NCBI GenBank assembly: GCA_021229015.1
Contig: CM037782.1
Location: forward strand, 61,453,187 to 61,517,186
Source of the DNA: Solen grandis
Lineage: Eukaryota; Mollusca; Bivalvia; Adapedonta; Solenidae
Length of the DNA: 64,000 nt
Direction of reading: 5' to 3'
Positions 32,540 through 45,319 of this stretch are shown here, piece by piece. The notes under the pieces are model-generated. The model had not been told where the DNA came from. It made no database searches and worked only from the letters and a program-made list of their open reading frames with translations. Every line of letters begins with the position of its first letter. Positions within the stretch are counted from its first letter, which is position 1. A program made the position numbers and the translations under genes.

Positions 32540-32640
32540 AACTAAATTTAAGTACCCCCTCACTCGAACCAGGAATCGAACCTGGGACGCATTGGTGAGG
32601 AGCAATGCACGTTACCACAAACGCTATCCAGACACATTTC
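32540..32640 (-). mobile_element. tRNA-like SINE head
   Basis: On the minus strand, GTTTGTGGTAACGTGCATTG followed by CCCAGGTTCGATTCCTGG gives A-box and B-box-like words at tRNA spacing. The ends do not form a matched acceptor stem, so a tRNA-derived SINE is more likely than a working tRNA gene. Confidence 0.4.
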
Positions 32641-34632
32641 AGCAGAAACCAAAAGGAAGACAAAATAAAGTGATTATATGGTTTCCCATGGGATTTGCAT
32701 CGTCTAATACCCACAGCCGATAGAACATCTATGATGTCATGTAGGGAAATGGAATAAGTCAGCCGGGGGTATTCGACGATGGGGGATTTGAAGAACTTTA
32801 AGATATTGTACACATTACACTTTCATTTGTTTGAATTAAAATTCACTTCTAATTTCACGAGTATCATCTACTGAAACAAGCTCATGTTTTAATCCCGCCG
32901 CTGTCATCAAGATAACTTTATAATTGGGTTGTGTGTCATTAACAGACATACCTATAAACAAGCCATTTTCTGCATCTGTTTTTAGTTTGATTTATCAGGA
33001 TGCATTAAGAGTCTTTAATGGCACAGATAGAATGTTTAGTTCCTGCTAAGGTTCGATAAACTAAAAATGAGATTTTCTTTTTACTTCAGTGTCTTTGTTA
33101 TGCATTAACGATGCTCTTAAATTTCGCAATCTAGCTCTTGGGAAACGGTTAATACGTTTCGTATGCAGCAATATTTAAGGTTTTATTATTCAAATAAAGA
33201 AAAAAAAATCTATTGTGAGCATTTATCCTTTATTCTTAATGTATTTCCTTACATTCTAAAATGAATCAAGGAATTTTTCCATGTTTAATATACAGTACAG
33301 AGGGGAAAATTCTACGGCTCTAGTGTCAGTGAGTCAGGTAACCAGAATGTTAATCTCATGAATTTGCAAGTTTACTTAAGGGCTTTGAAAACGTACGCTT
33401 TTTTTGTACACTAAAAAAAATTCGGAGGATTCCATCAACAATAGATACTTACTTTATAAAACATACTCTTTGTACTCTTCATATTTATGGTAGATTAAAA
33501 AAGATATTTACTCCCTTAGGTACATGTCAACGAAATTTAATGTCAACGAAAATAAATTATTTACAGTATTTTGTTGAAGCTTGTAAAGTTAACACTTGCC
33601 ATTGGATATTTAACAGAATGTAAGACTCAGATTAAAACAACAGTGTAACATAATATAGAATTGTGTACGACTGTGTCGTTTTTAACAATTAGCTGTAAAG
33701 TAACACGCTTTGTAGAGGAGATCGTTATAATCACTCGAGCTCAAATTTATTGTCCGGTCTTATACACCTATATCTACACCAAAACGTTTCTACTGAATTC
33801 TTAATAATCCATAAATCACTGGAGACTAAATGTGACTTCAGAGTATTTTATTTTCACAACAGACAGACAAATGTGTAACCATATTGATCTTTCGGTTATC
33901 GACCTCCGAAACTGACTAAATATAGTCTCCTCTTTACTATGTCTTACACCTGTCTATATAATTGCTGTTAATTTATAAGGTGGTGTTCCATCTTCGTCCT
34001 CGGCAGCGAGCGAAAATAACGCGAAAACAAAGACTGGTCTCAAGACAAAACAAAAAATCTAATTAACTATGAGGTGATCACTTTCGCAGCCGAATTCACT
34101 AAATGATTAAAGTCTTGCACGGTTGTCCTAACTAACATCAGAAGGAAAATAATTGGGCATTGAAGGCGCCCCGAAGGTCTGTTAATTTCCCTTGCTGATC
34201 GTAGTCTCTCTACTAATTCAAATCAGAACAATATATTTTCTTTAATACAAAATTGATGTAATTGTAAAGTCTGGGAAACAGAATCAAAGGACCGAGAGTC
34301 CTAATGTTGCGTTGAGCATAAACTCGAACAGTAAAAGAGAAAGTGTGACTTGTAATTTGGAACAGTTTTGTTTATTTCCCTCATCAAATAGATCTTGTAG
34401 CTGTTAGGGCCGACAGACATACATTTTTTTTGCCATATTCGTAGATTAACTAAGGACACATTACAGGCAAGAGATGCGTGAACTGCTGCACTGCACTGGC
34501 TTACGTCACACTATTTCATTCATAGTATTTTCACTGATATTTTTCCTGCCTATGCAGACAGGTGCATGTACATCTTGCCCGCTAGAGGGCATTGTATTTG
34601 GATATCCGGTATTGTCATTTTCGCAATCGGTT
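32641..34632. other. Non-coding, nothing recognised
   Basis: AT-rich sequence. Apart from a small piece resembling the 1877-2091 MITE at about 33540-33566, I see no gene or element. Confidence 0.4.
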
Positions 34633-34644
34633 ACAATATGTTGC

Positions 34645-34886
34645 TGGGGCCGCCGTGGCCGAGCGGTTACAGTCGTGGACTACAAATCTCTCAGCCCCTC
34701 ACCGCTGTGGGTTCGAATCCCGATAGGGACTTCGGATTTTTCATGTGAGGAAGCCTTCCAGCTGGCTTGCGGTAGGTCGGTGGTTCTACCCAGGTACTTC
34801 TGTGTACTCGGGGTCTTCCTCCACCTGTAATTAGCTGGACGTCGCTATATGATTGAAATACTATCGCAGCGACGGTAAACCCCAAT

Positions 34887-34913
<27 letters not shown>
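34645..34913 (+). mobile_element. SINE family 1 copy with target duplication and (CAA)n tail
   Basis: The head has GTGGCCGAGCGGTTACAG and GGTTCGAATCCC. The full central domain and tail module follow, ending in about ten CAA units. The 12-bp duplication ACAATATGTTGC is at 34633-34644 and 34914-34925. The head differs more from the other copies than the body does, so it may be a subfamily. Confidence 0.88.
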
Positions 34914-34918
<5 letters not shown>

Positions 34919-35239
34919 ATGTTGCAACAACGCAACAATAGATTGCTCTACGATGGACGAACTTTTAAATGATACTATTGTGTTATCAAACTACCGGGAG
35001 TATGACGACAGTTTTTACTTCTTGTTACTTAAAGGCCCATTAATCTTCCAAAATCAGTGTATATTCTTCGGACAGAAAAGCAAAATATGTGCTACAGATT
35101 TGTTATGAGATTCATCTGTACATACTCGTTAATGACAACAATGCGTTAATAAGAAACATTCTCTTACTTAAGATCATTCAGTTGTTTACAAAAATAACTA
35201 TTTTGCATATTCCGTTTATCTTCTCCACTTTAGTATAGA

Positions 35240-35338
35240 TTAATGTTTGTTATCGAGGGTGTAACAAATTAAACCGCTCAAGCTCGGTGCAGCCGAGCGA
35301 GCGGTTTAACTTGTTAAACCCTCGGTAACAAACATTAA
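35240..35338. repeat. 99-bp near-perfect palindrome
   Basis: TTAATGTTTGTTATCGAGGG ... AAACCGCTC folds onto GAGCGGTTT ... CCCTCGGTAACAAACATTAA, with a second stem GCTCGG/CCGAGC in the loop. It lies about 170 bp upstream of the Crypton-like start. Related words (GGTTTAACGAGTTAAACC) recur at about 37899-37918 past the 3' end of that gene, so it may mark the ends of that element. Confidence 0.75.
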
Positions 35339-35344
35339 CTTACT

Positions 35345-37977
35345 TAATGTATGGAATTATGTTTTGACGTGTACTATCCAAGTCCCCGCCCATTTATTCC
35401 CGCCTTTGACGAACCAACCAATCAAATGTTTGACATGCAAATCGAATTTCAAATGTGCCCCGTGTCTAAAAATAGGCATGATGCAAGCGTTTTGCCATCG
35501 CCAGTAAAAATGGCAGTAAAAGGACCTGCAAGAGAAACTGGCGATATAAACGCAAGTTTTGACCTTTTAGGGGACATTAAGTTATTAAACATTTTAAAAG
35601 CGGATGACTTCGACGAAAAAAGCATTTGAAGCGACGATGTAACGGTCACACAGGTTTTGAGGATCAGCGCACAGGATCTTGTACTCCAGCGGGCATCAAC
35701 GCATGGGCAAGGTTTATGTACACTCACTCTTCAAACTCTAAATTTCATGTTTTAAAAGACATGTTATTTTACGTTTGTAAAATTACCAAACCACAGTAAT
35801 ATGAATCCAAGTTACTTCTGCAATAAAATGAGGAGCCCGACCAAATTTGGTTGATTTCCAGGCGGAAAGAAATCTCTATAAGTGATTGTCATTCGAATAT
35901 TGTTGTATTGTTGTATCTAATTACAGATAAATGTATTTCAGTTGACTCCAGTTCTGTCGTCGGAAGTTGCACTATCACGCTGGTTGGGACCTCCGTCAAC
36001 AGCAAGCCGTTGATAGCCAGTGAACCCCCATCAGCCGTCGTCACCCGACTTAATGGTACAGTATGTTTTAACTGATTTTTTGTGCGTTGATGATATCTAT
36101 TTTTTCTTCTTGTATTTGTGTTATCTTCTATCAGTCATACCTCATTTCCTTACTGGCAAGATGTAGAAAGTCATAGTAATTAATGTTGTTAAATAAGCAG
36201 AATTTAAAAAATATATAAAGAAACCAACTGTTTATCAGCATGCTAGTAATGGGTGATGTCAGTTCTTGAGCAGTCGTTTAAATATTTTGTCAATATATTT
36301 CAGAAAGCCCTAGGTTTGGCAACCCTATATCGGAGCATTCGATACGACAAAAGAACGTGGAAGCGGTTCCAAAGAACACAAGGAAAGTTAATGACTGGTC
36401 GACTTAAGTCTGGGCAGACTGGGAAAATACCGTAACGCACAGCCAGTTACGGTGTTTGAATCTGGGTTTCCGATACCAGAAGACATTGGGTTAATGAATG
36501 ACGAGCTGATCAAGTTTTGGGGACAACGGTTCGTGATGGAAATCAAAAGGCAAGATGGCACCGACTATCCACCAGGCACTCTACAGCAGGTAGTTTGTGG
36601 ACTTCAGCGTTACCTTCGTAATGAATGCAATAGACCATACGTTAACTTTTTGAAGGAAGGAACTCAGTTTAATGACTTCCGGAAAAGCTTAGATACGAAA
36701 ATGAAAGAGTTGTTCTCTACAGGTCTAGGGACCAAAAGGTCGAGTAGTGACCCTGTCACCATGGACGATGAGAATAAGTTATGGGAAAGTAAAGTGTTTA
36801 ATATGACCACGGCAACGGGGCTTAGTAACGCAGTTTTCTAATACAATGGGAAACTTTTTGGTTTTCGTGGATTCCAAGAGCATTAAAATGTCGAAGCAAA
36901 CCAGTTTGACATTATGGACATTATGGACAAAGAACATCATCTGCGGTATATTAAGTATACGCCTGGCCAGCGTAAGAATTGCCAAAGAGGAATAAAGGGT
37001 CGTAGATATGTCCAGGAGCCAATCCGGCTCTATGAACAACCAGACCGGGCGCATAATCTGACTTGTATGAGCGATACCTGGCGTTGATTCCGCGTGCCGG
37101 TCCTTTCTTCAGAAAACCATTGGAAGGCTTCGATGAAAATAACAATCCGAAGTTCAGTTGTGCTACGATCTCACAAATTGGAATTAAGACTATGTTGAAA
37201 CGTTTCTTCGCTGAAACAGGTATTGACACAAGTGATCGTAAGATAACAAACAACTCGGCTCGTGTTGCTTTGTGCACTACGCTGTACAACCAGAAATTCA
37301 CGGATAAAGCCGTGATAAGTCGTAGTAAGCATAAGAGTAATGCCGTCCAGTCATATCAAAGAGAACAGTTCGATATACTTAATGACATTAGCAATGCGCT
37401 CGACCCGACTGTAAAAAACACCTAAACCGGAAGTAGCGCAGGCTACAGTATCTACAAGTAATGAAAACGTGACGGAAGGAAACCTCGTGATAAATGTCCC
37501 AAACTGTGTAAAGAAAGTTTTGATTGTCAAATCGGACGGAAAAACAATAAGTATTGACGTATAAGCTTTAGTGTGTTGGGGAATACTTGACGCTAGTATT
37601 TTATATTTGAATTTGATTTTTTTTCTCTTTTTTATGACTTCATCATATTGGATATGATATTATGATTACTATGTAAATGTTATTTGACATTCAATTCTCA
37701 TTGTTTATAAACAGTTCATTCAAAATAAAAAATATAAAAAACAGTAGGACTTCTACGCTGTTCTTATTGCATTTCATCATAGTTGGAACATTGCCAATAT
37801 AGGCCACGCCTCTTATCCCACCTCTTCACACATGCGCAAAAAGGTTTTCCACAGTTGCATTTAATTCAGAGCGTATACTAGGTTATCCATTAAACCAAGT
37901 GGTTTAACGAGTTAAACCGAACGAAAAATTTGAAAAACACTGCAATCTCATTGGTCAAAATATAACTCCATACATTA
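35345..37977. mobile_element. Possible extent of the Crypton-like element
   Basis: A 24-bp word, TAATGTATGGAATTATGTTT plus TGAC at 35345, occurs inverted at 37954-37977 with two differences. It brackets the recombinase remnant. Cryptons usually lack long terminal inverted repeats, so these may belong to a hairpin element hit by or carried with it. The boundaries are uncertain. Confidence 0.35.
35509..37564 (+). pseudogene. Crypton-like tyrosine recombinase, degenerate
   Basis: Pieces of one protein are spread over several frames. MAVKGPARETGDIN from 35509 is a likely start. A possible exon lies at about 35940-36060. WKRFQRTQGKLMTGR lies at about 36360-36400. The core-binding-like part is at 36452-36841 (DELIKFWGQRFVMEIKRQDG, YPPGTLQQVVCGLQRYLRNE), then F*YNGKLFGFRGFQEH* with two TAA stops. 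The C-terminal catalytic part is at 37063-37425 (ITNNSARVALCTTLY, SRSKHKSNAVQSYQREQ), with a tail in another frame ending ISIDV at 37564. The order matches the Crypton-derived domain known from ZMYM2, QRICH1 and KCTD1. Where family members carry H-x-x-R this one has N-x-x-R. It is clearly inactive. Confidence 0.7.
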
Positions 37978-39519
37978 ACTGACGTTATCCACATTCCGTA
38001 TGCATCTGTTAACGAATTACGAGTACATAAGTTAATGACGTAGCAGATAAACAAATTGTGAATCGACGACGGGTTATCAAATTCAAATCATTTCCGTTTA
38101 CAGATCGTCTTCGGGAAAAATGTACACAATGAAAGTATTTTGAAACTAAATTGCATAACTGATCAACATTTTTGAAACAATGCGTTTAACTGTTATTTTA
38201 CAGCAGGTATTTGCATATAATGTACCGTTTGTGTAAGTCTACAATTATATATAAATGTTATTTCATATTTTCTTTCTCATGAATATTGAATCATTTTGAA
38301 ATATAATGGGGCCCTTAAGAAGATGCCTGAATGCTTGGCTATTAAGGCACTCTGATTTAAACGCATAAGAAGAAGTCCTTTCTCCTATATGGCAGTTTCA
38401 TCAGATGGAAATTCTTTGGTATTTTTTTTCGTGATTCTCTGAAAATTGTACTGGCTGAATGAAGGAATCCCAAGGGACTGTAATGCAAGATGACCAATAT
38501 TGCCAGTTGTCTTCATGGACAAGTTATTGCCTTCATAAAGTTAATTGGAAGCTATGTTAACTCAAGTTCAAAGCACAATTCTTCCCGGGAATAAATCGGG
38601 TCTCAGTTACATTAGATGTTAAAACTGAATTTATATCAGAGCATATAGTCCAATTCAATATGAGTTATGACCTGATTGGTCCCGCCCATGATGGTGTTTT
38701 ATGAAGGTTCATGTCAAATAAGGACATCTGCGTATCTTGTTATCTCGGTCTGGAATACATAAATTGTTTATGTCCACAATCAACTGCGTATAGATACATG
38801 CATACGCAATTTGTCAAATGTCATAAAGGGCGTAATATAAAGTACTGTAAATGAATGAATAGAATTAATTCCACACGTGGTTATAGAATTGCTCTTGATT
38901 CTTTACGTGGCAATACTCTCCCATGGTTGCCTTGAAATACTGAATATAAGAAACATTGCTTTGCAGCTATGGTCGGATACCACGATATAGTTTCTGCCTC
39001 ATAGTTTTGGACAGCTTATTAGAAGGCTCAGGGACTGTAATGCTGTTCAGGATTACAAAAAAACAAAAAAAAACACAAAAAAAACAACAACAAAAAAACA
39101 AAAAAAACAAAACAAACAACAACAGAATTTTATACCGAAAGTAGAATATATTAGACAAACAATGGTGATTATTCAATGATTTCTACCATATCTGACATAT
39201 GTTATGATGTTGTTTTTTTTATTTTGAACCCTTGTGTCCAACTTGGTTCCGAGAAGCAAAAAAAAATACTAACATATTTTTTTATTATGAATTGCTTAAA
39301 CTATTTACCAAATCTTGTCTAAACAATGCTATATATTATACAGAAACAGAATGAAAAAAATAAACACATTTATTATTTCCATTTTCTATTTCTACATACT
39401 CATAGTAATGTATAATATTCACGCATTTTTTTTTTTTTTGAGACAGAAGATAAAAATGTTAGTTAAGAATAGTGTGCTGACGTAAGTTTTGGTTTCTCCA
39501 CTGTAACCTCAATCTCAAC
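37978..39519. other. Non-coding, nothing recognised
   Basis: No gene supported. An A/C-rich low-complexity run (AAACAAAAAAAAACAC-like) lies at 39055-39125. Confidence 0.4.
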
Positions 39520-39740
39520 TATCACGCTGACTGGAAATTAAGGCTTATTATCCCGTCAGATTGGAAAGTAAGGCTTATGGCCCAGTCAGATTAGAAATTA
39601 AGGCTTATTGTCGAGTCATATTGGGAAATAAGGCTTATGGTTCAGTCAGATTGGAAATTAAGGCTTATGGTCCAATCTGATTGTAAATAAGGCTTATTAT
39701 CGTGTCGTATTGGTAAATAATGATTATGGTTCTGTCAGAT
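39520..39740 (+). repeat. 30-bp minisatellite, seven degenerate copies
   Basis: The unit resembles TTGGAAATTAAGGCTTATGG followed by TCCAGTCAGA. Copies differ at several positions, indicating age. Confidence 0.8.
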
Positions 39741-40849
39741 AATTAATTTGTTAATTATTTTCATATCTTCTCATATTTCATATTTTAAAAGAACAGGTAA
39801 GTAATTAATGACATAATAATGGAATATGGCGCGCAATTAGTTCGATAATGAAATAACGATATTAATTTGGTTTTATCAGGAGTTACCAGATTTGGACGTG
39901 GGCTGATATTGCAGCTTTCATTAGGTATGAGACATAGTGATAGTTTTCTTGAATAGTAGACAGAAATGACACGTTCTCACGGCAACGTCTAGCTAAAATA
40001 TAAACAATATTGAATCCTGGATATTTTGGGGGAATCGTAGCAAGCCGAATAAATTGTACTAAGGCAGATTTACATCTTGATAATTTCCACCGAAGGAATG
40101 CCGGGCATTAGGAATCGCTGGCAGTCGTTTTATATGTGATTTAATATGATTTCTTCCATATAGTGTACTCACAGAGTTACATACATTGAGCCTTTTCAGA
40201 GCGTGAAGTATTCCAGTCGTATAACGATAATATAAGGGAAATACAACAATAATCGAATGTGTTTAAGTCATTCCCAGAATTAAATAAAAAATATAAAAAA
40301 ACATGCCTCCATGCATTATGTTCAACATTTATATTTCTGTATCACCCAAATGTTTTAGAAAAAAAAATCTAAAATGAGCGGAAAATAGCGGCCTGATAGC
40401 CTGGTGGCGTTGACGTTGCGGCCTGACGCTAAGAAATTATGAACTGAGCCAAAGACTAAGAAAATATCCTACGTATGTACGTCTTCGGAGACTTATTGTT
40501 CCAGTTTCGGCCCGGGGGTCTGATATACCGATAGTTAGAGCAATCATGTGAAACAGCATTGGTTCTGTCTGCTTATATCAATATCAGGAAGATCGGAGGA
40601 AAAAAAAGAAGAGAAAAACCATCGAATTTGTGTGATCAGAAATAACTGATAGTAGAAAAAGACATAAATGATAACACTGGGTCAGCTCTTTACTTCAGAG
40701 ACTTTGTTACGTATTACATTGCGAAAACATATTGCAATGGAAACAACAAATTCAAGCTACGAACACACAGATACATTTTAACTACATACGTAATATGGGG
40801 TAAGATCATGTACCTATACATTACACTTAGTTTTACGTTACTAATCCCT

Positions 40850-40990
40850 CTCGACGGTTTTTGGGTTGGACCAGTACTTTGCGCCTGGGAAGGTCATGAA
40901 AAATCCTTGCCACAAAAGAGGTTCGAACCCACTATCCTGAGATCCGCAGTTGGATACGTTACCACCGGATATCCTCTGATAATCAATGCA
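40850..40990 (-). mobile_element. tRNA-like SINE head remnant
   Basis: On the minus strand, TATCCGGTGGTAACGTATCC is followed by GTGGGTTCGAACCTC, giving A-box and B-box-like words at tRNA spacing. No matched acceptor stem is evident. It is probably another tRNA-derived SINE. Confidence 0.4.
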
Positions 40991-41087
40991 TTTGTGTACT
41001 ACTTAAGATAGTATGTTTGCTCAGCTACTGGATTAACGCTCTTAATTAAACTCTCTCTACATTGACTTTTGAAGTGTGTTTCAATGT

Positions 41088-41398
41088 TTGTTTGCTGGAT
41101 TTAACGTCCCACCGACAGTACTTCAGTCATTATGAAACGATGTCTACTTGAGACAGAATATAGTGCTGCCACACTGCAATATCACACCGTAGACATGTGG
41201 CATGATACTACACTCTGTCATATTATCCTGACACCGGGCCAACCAGTCCTGGAACTACCTTTATATGCTGAGCGCCAAGCAAGGGAGCTATACCAATACT
41301 ATTTTTCACTACTTTGGTATGTCGCGGCCGGTGATCGAACCCTCGACCTCTCGATTCCGGGGCGGACGCTCTAACCACTGGGCTGCCGGGACCGGTTT
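41088..41398 (-). mobile_element. SINE family 2, full copy with target duplication
   Basis: On the minus strand a tRNA-like head (CAGCCCAGTGGTTAGAGCG, then GGTCGAGGGTTCGATCACC) leads into the family body and the tail CTGAAGTACTGTCGGTGGGA, CGTTAAATCCAGCAAACA. The 9-bp duplication TTTCAATGT is at 41079-41087 and 41399-41407. This is the reference copy here for the family. Confidence 0.82.
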
Positions 41399-41407
41399 TT
41401 TCAATGT

Positions 41408-43117
41408 ATTATAATGCATTATAAACATAAAAATCATCTATTTAAATTAATACATAGATCACCCTACAAGTTTTTAGTCCATGGTATATCAAGAAAATAT
41501 ACATTATGTACGGGCACTTCCAATGTTTTTTAAATATATATCAACTTTTGGTAAGGGCGCAAATAGAATATTTTACTTATATATGTGTTCTTTATCCTAA
41601 ACAGGGCGCTTATGATTTTTTGTCAAACAATACATGTAAACTTACAGGAAAGGCAAACACTTTCATTATATCGCATTAAAAATATATATAAATACATATA
41701 AATAAGAACTGTGTCCGGAATAAACATAAGTCATACGTTTTAGGTCGTCGTTTCTTTAACTGTTTCTGACCTTATTGCACCAGCTTATTAACCAAATAAA
41801 AATAACAATAAGGATTTACATATAAGTTAATAAATAATCCTTTTGAGGAACCTTGTAAAGTGATTGATTCTCAGCGAGATAATACTGATATTTATCTTTT
41901 ATTTGTAGGAGAAGAAATGAATACAGCAGCATTGATAACAGCTTACGATCGTCATGCTTTTGAGTAGTCAACATCAAGCATTTTTCAACAAATAATTTGA
42001 AAAAAAAAAGAATAAAACGAAATAATGGGCAATCTGCGATGTATATTACGTGTCACATATAAGACAGTTGTTTGCAAGCAATGATCCCCTTTTTTGTTTG
42101 CTAGGTATAGTTATCAGATATCTTTTTCTGAAGAAATAGGTAAACAAAGAATGAAACATTTTTGTTAATGCAAAAGACGCAAATTGGTAGCAAATGATGT
42201 ATTCGCAACATGTAAGAAATATTTGTAACAAATGTATATCTATCGGTTGTCTTACTCACCAATTTGTGGAAACCATTAGATAAGACTATCTATTATGCCT
42301 TACCCAAAATTTATGTAATACCTCATAATTAAATTATAAAATATTGTTCCATCTACGCCTGCAGTAGCGTGTATGACGAATAGTCTGTCAAATCTTAAGA
42401 CAAATCAACTTAAGTGTACATTAATACAGGCAATAAACACCAGGCAATAAACGTCAGGCAATAAACGCTGAGCAAACAAAATATGAACACAAGCTTTATA
42501 TGACTGACATTAGCAAAAAAAAAAAAAAAAAAAAATCCTCTTTTAGTAATGACGGTATTCTGAGGATCTCCCTTACAAACCGTGAGAGTAAAATAATGTA
42601 TTTTCTTTATACAATTTTGATATAACTCACGCTGGAGAAGATCGCTAATGTAGAAAATGTAAGAAATAGTGTTCTGTGGTAAAGATGAACGTATCATGAT
42701 ACTGTCCCATGATAGGTCTATACTGATAGACATTTTCTACTGTCAATGCTTATATTTGTTTATAATTTCGCTTGGATTTACCTACAGCGGCAGTTTTTCA
42801 GACAGCATTTCGAGCATTTTAGGATTTTTTTCCTAAACCAGGGTCAGCTAGTCATTGAACTCTAAGCGTCAAGTAAGAAAGTTACCAACACAAGTGCCTT
42901 TCGTGTATATCTGTATCAGATGTTTTGTAATACTTAGTCAATTCAATTCAACTCAAAATCTTTTTTCCATGGCTGCAAAAAAACAAACAAACAAACAAAC
43001 AAGGAAACAAAAAGAAACAAAAGACAGCTATATTACATAAACATTTTCAGCATCAAATTCGAATAAAAAACAAACTGTTTTGAGTCATATCATTTAAACT
43101 GTGAAGTCAAACACTTT
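41408..43117. other. Non-coding, nothing recognised
   Basis: AT-rich; a poly-A run lies at 42514-42535 and a (CAAA)n run at about 42978-43020. No gene supported. Confidence 0.4.
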
Positions 43118-43567
43118 TCAGAGCATTGGTTTTTGGCACTTGTATAAATACAAATAGGAGAGCTTCAGGAAGTAAAAGAACTTGTTATCTGAAGGAACAA
43201 GATAGAGCTTTGCACCTAGAAGAATATAGAAAAACTGGTGTCTATTTAATGCACATAGAGCGTACGCAAAGTCAGCATCAAGATTGACAACATCCATTTT
43301 GTAAGACCAGCGTTCTTGTTCATACAATGAACATTTGGTGGACAACCACATTGTCTGTATACTCACCGCATTTATTGCATTGTTGAATACAGTTTCTAAC
43401 TTATTTGCAACAGAGTCTTGCAATAAAGAGTCGAACATGCTTAAAACGATTACAATCAAACACAAAGTATACCGTTGTTCTGGTAATAGTTGGGTGCAGT
43501 GTATTAAACATTCTGAGATCAACACCAGTCTTAGTCCTTTCTTTTCATTGTCCCTCCTCCAGTTCAC
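43118..43567 (-). CDS. Unrecognised 149-codon open frame
   Basis: It is longer than expected by chance for this AT-rich sequence. The start reads MNWRRDNEKKGLRLVLI; the middle has hydrophobic stretches (YTLCLIVIVLSMF) and a plausible helix (SVANKLETVFNNAINAV). I recognise no family, see no signal peptide with confidence, and find no convincing splice sites or poly(A) signal. It could be an exon, a decayed gene or chance. Confidence 0.25.
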   Translation of the reverse strand: MNWRRDNEKKGLRLVLISECLIHCTQLLPEQRYTLCLIVIVLSMFDSLLQDSVANKLETVFNNAINAVSIQTMWLSTKCSLYEQERWSYKMDVVNLDADFAYALCALNRHQFFYILLGAKLYLVPSDNKFFYFLKLSYLYLYKCQKPML

Positions 43568-44724
43568 GCCTTCATATTTTTAATATTTAGCATTTTCCAC
43601 CCTTCGAAAATACACGACGTATTATCCATTGTAAATAAGTCACAGCTGTTGTAACGAATAAGTATCATGTTCTTAAAGTCACCTGGAGGATTTCACAAGC
43701 GATATTTTCTCATTTTCATGTAATTTTATAAGCTTGTGTATCCCCATCTTGAGTTACAAAACCCTTCCACGCTGTTAGTTTTCTCGAAGTTATGCTAAAG
43801 CCAGTATTACGATTTAAATTAAGTTCATCTTTTGACACAAATAGGACATATCGTTTGTAATTTCAAGTCGTTCGTTAAACATGCTGTACTATCGACAACA
43901 AAGATGTAAACTTCAATTTAATAGAGAAAATAAGCGCTAGATTTATGAACACTGTGGTAGGTTGTGTAATACAATACTAGTGTTGCATAATATAAATACT
44001 AACGACAGACGATTCAAATACACTCTCCTATTTTTGAAGGGTATATATCCATCATATTTTTTTTTAAGATAATTTGTAAATGGCTTATTAAGAAAAAGGA
44101 AACAAAAAGCAACAAAAACAGAAACATTAGACTTTAAGGCTAAACAATAACAACAATTTAAACAACACGAAAAAACGTAGTGTGTATGGAATATCGGCTT
44201 TTAAGTGTTTCTTTTTTTCTGTTCTTACTTCTTAATAGTACCCACCAAATAATATCACAAGAAAAAATTCATTAAAGTTTGTTTCCAAAAAGTGTTTGGC
44301 TGAAAGAATAGTAAGCAGAATGTTATAGTAATTTGAAGTTCTATATGCATCAATTAGGACAATTAAGGATAGTTTAAGGATTACTGACGCATACAAGATA
44401 CATATGATGAAGGAAATCAGTAAAACGGCTCCAAATTACAAGCCACACGTTCTTCTTTACTGTTCCAGTTAATGCTTAATGCAGCATTAGGACCCTCAGT
44501 CCTTTGATATATATTACAACATTAGTTAAGGCTACATGTTCTCGAAAATCTTAAAGTACAAAGTCCAATCTAGCGCAAAATTTGACCTTTCCATTTAATT
44601 ATAAATACATATACTATTAGTCTGAATCACAGAGGTTACTTATAAAAATGTATTTTAAAAAATATTTTGAATTTCAGGTCAGTAGAATATATATAAATAT
44701 ACTCGCAACTTCCAGTATTATAAG
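43568..44724. other. Non-coding upstream of the LTR retrotransposon
   Basis: AT-rich, no feature supported. The last bases TAAG (44721-44724) are the target duplication of the retrotransposon. Confidence 0.45.
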
Positions 44725-45300
44725 TGTTACCCAGGCATTATTAGATGACATTTTGTAGTAATTCATGTTTCATGTCATATTTGTGAGTCATTGTTTATGT
44801 TGTACCTGTCACTTGTCTTGTTGTGTATATTTAGTGCATGTCAGTAGTGAGTGTGTTTGTTTAGGATCAGTGTGCAGCATGAAGTGTCATTTTGTGAGTG
44901 CTGATCGGGTGTATGATGGGTAAATCAGTCAGGTGTAACGTTATTTTCTTCCTTTCCTTTCTAGTCTTTATTTCTCATACTGGTTTTCACTTTCTATGAG
45001 AGCAGATGTACATTTCATAACTTTACATCAGAAAATATAATTATTTTCTTTCATATAAGTCCACTGCCCGGTAAGTTAATTCTATTTGATTTATTTGATT
45101 AAGCAAACTCTATATTTAAATTGTTATTGCTCTGTGAATTGATTTGAATTTATTGAAATAGCTGGATTTATTTCTTTTGTTCTTTGAATTTCTAAATTAT
45201 TAATATGATTATTATTATTTTAGGTTAAATGGTATATTGAAACGAAAATATAAAGTACTAGAACCTGCAACCGGACTTGTTATTTCTAACCCCGGTAACA
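44725..45300 (+). repeat. 5' LTR, 576 bp
   Basis: It begins TGTTACCCAGGCATTATTAG and ends CTAACCCCGGTAACA. It should hold the promoter and the poly(A) signal. Compared with the 3' LTR I see one 1-bp indel (TTGTTATTGC vs TTGATTATTGC) and three substitutions near the 3' end. Confidence 0.95.
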
Positions 45301-45301
45301 G

Positions 45302-45319
45302 TGGCGATCCCGGCATTTT
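45302..45319 (+). promoter_or_regulatory. Putative primer-binding site
   Basis: TGGCGATCCCGGCATTTT lies one base after the 5' LTR, the usual place for tRNA priming of minus-strand synthesis. It begins with the usual TGG. Which tRNA matches is not determined. Confidence 0.6.
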
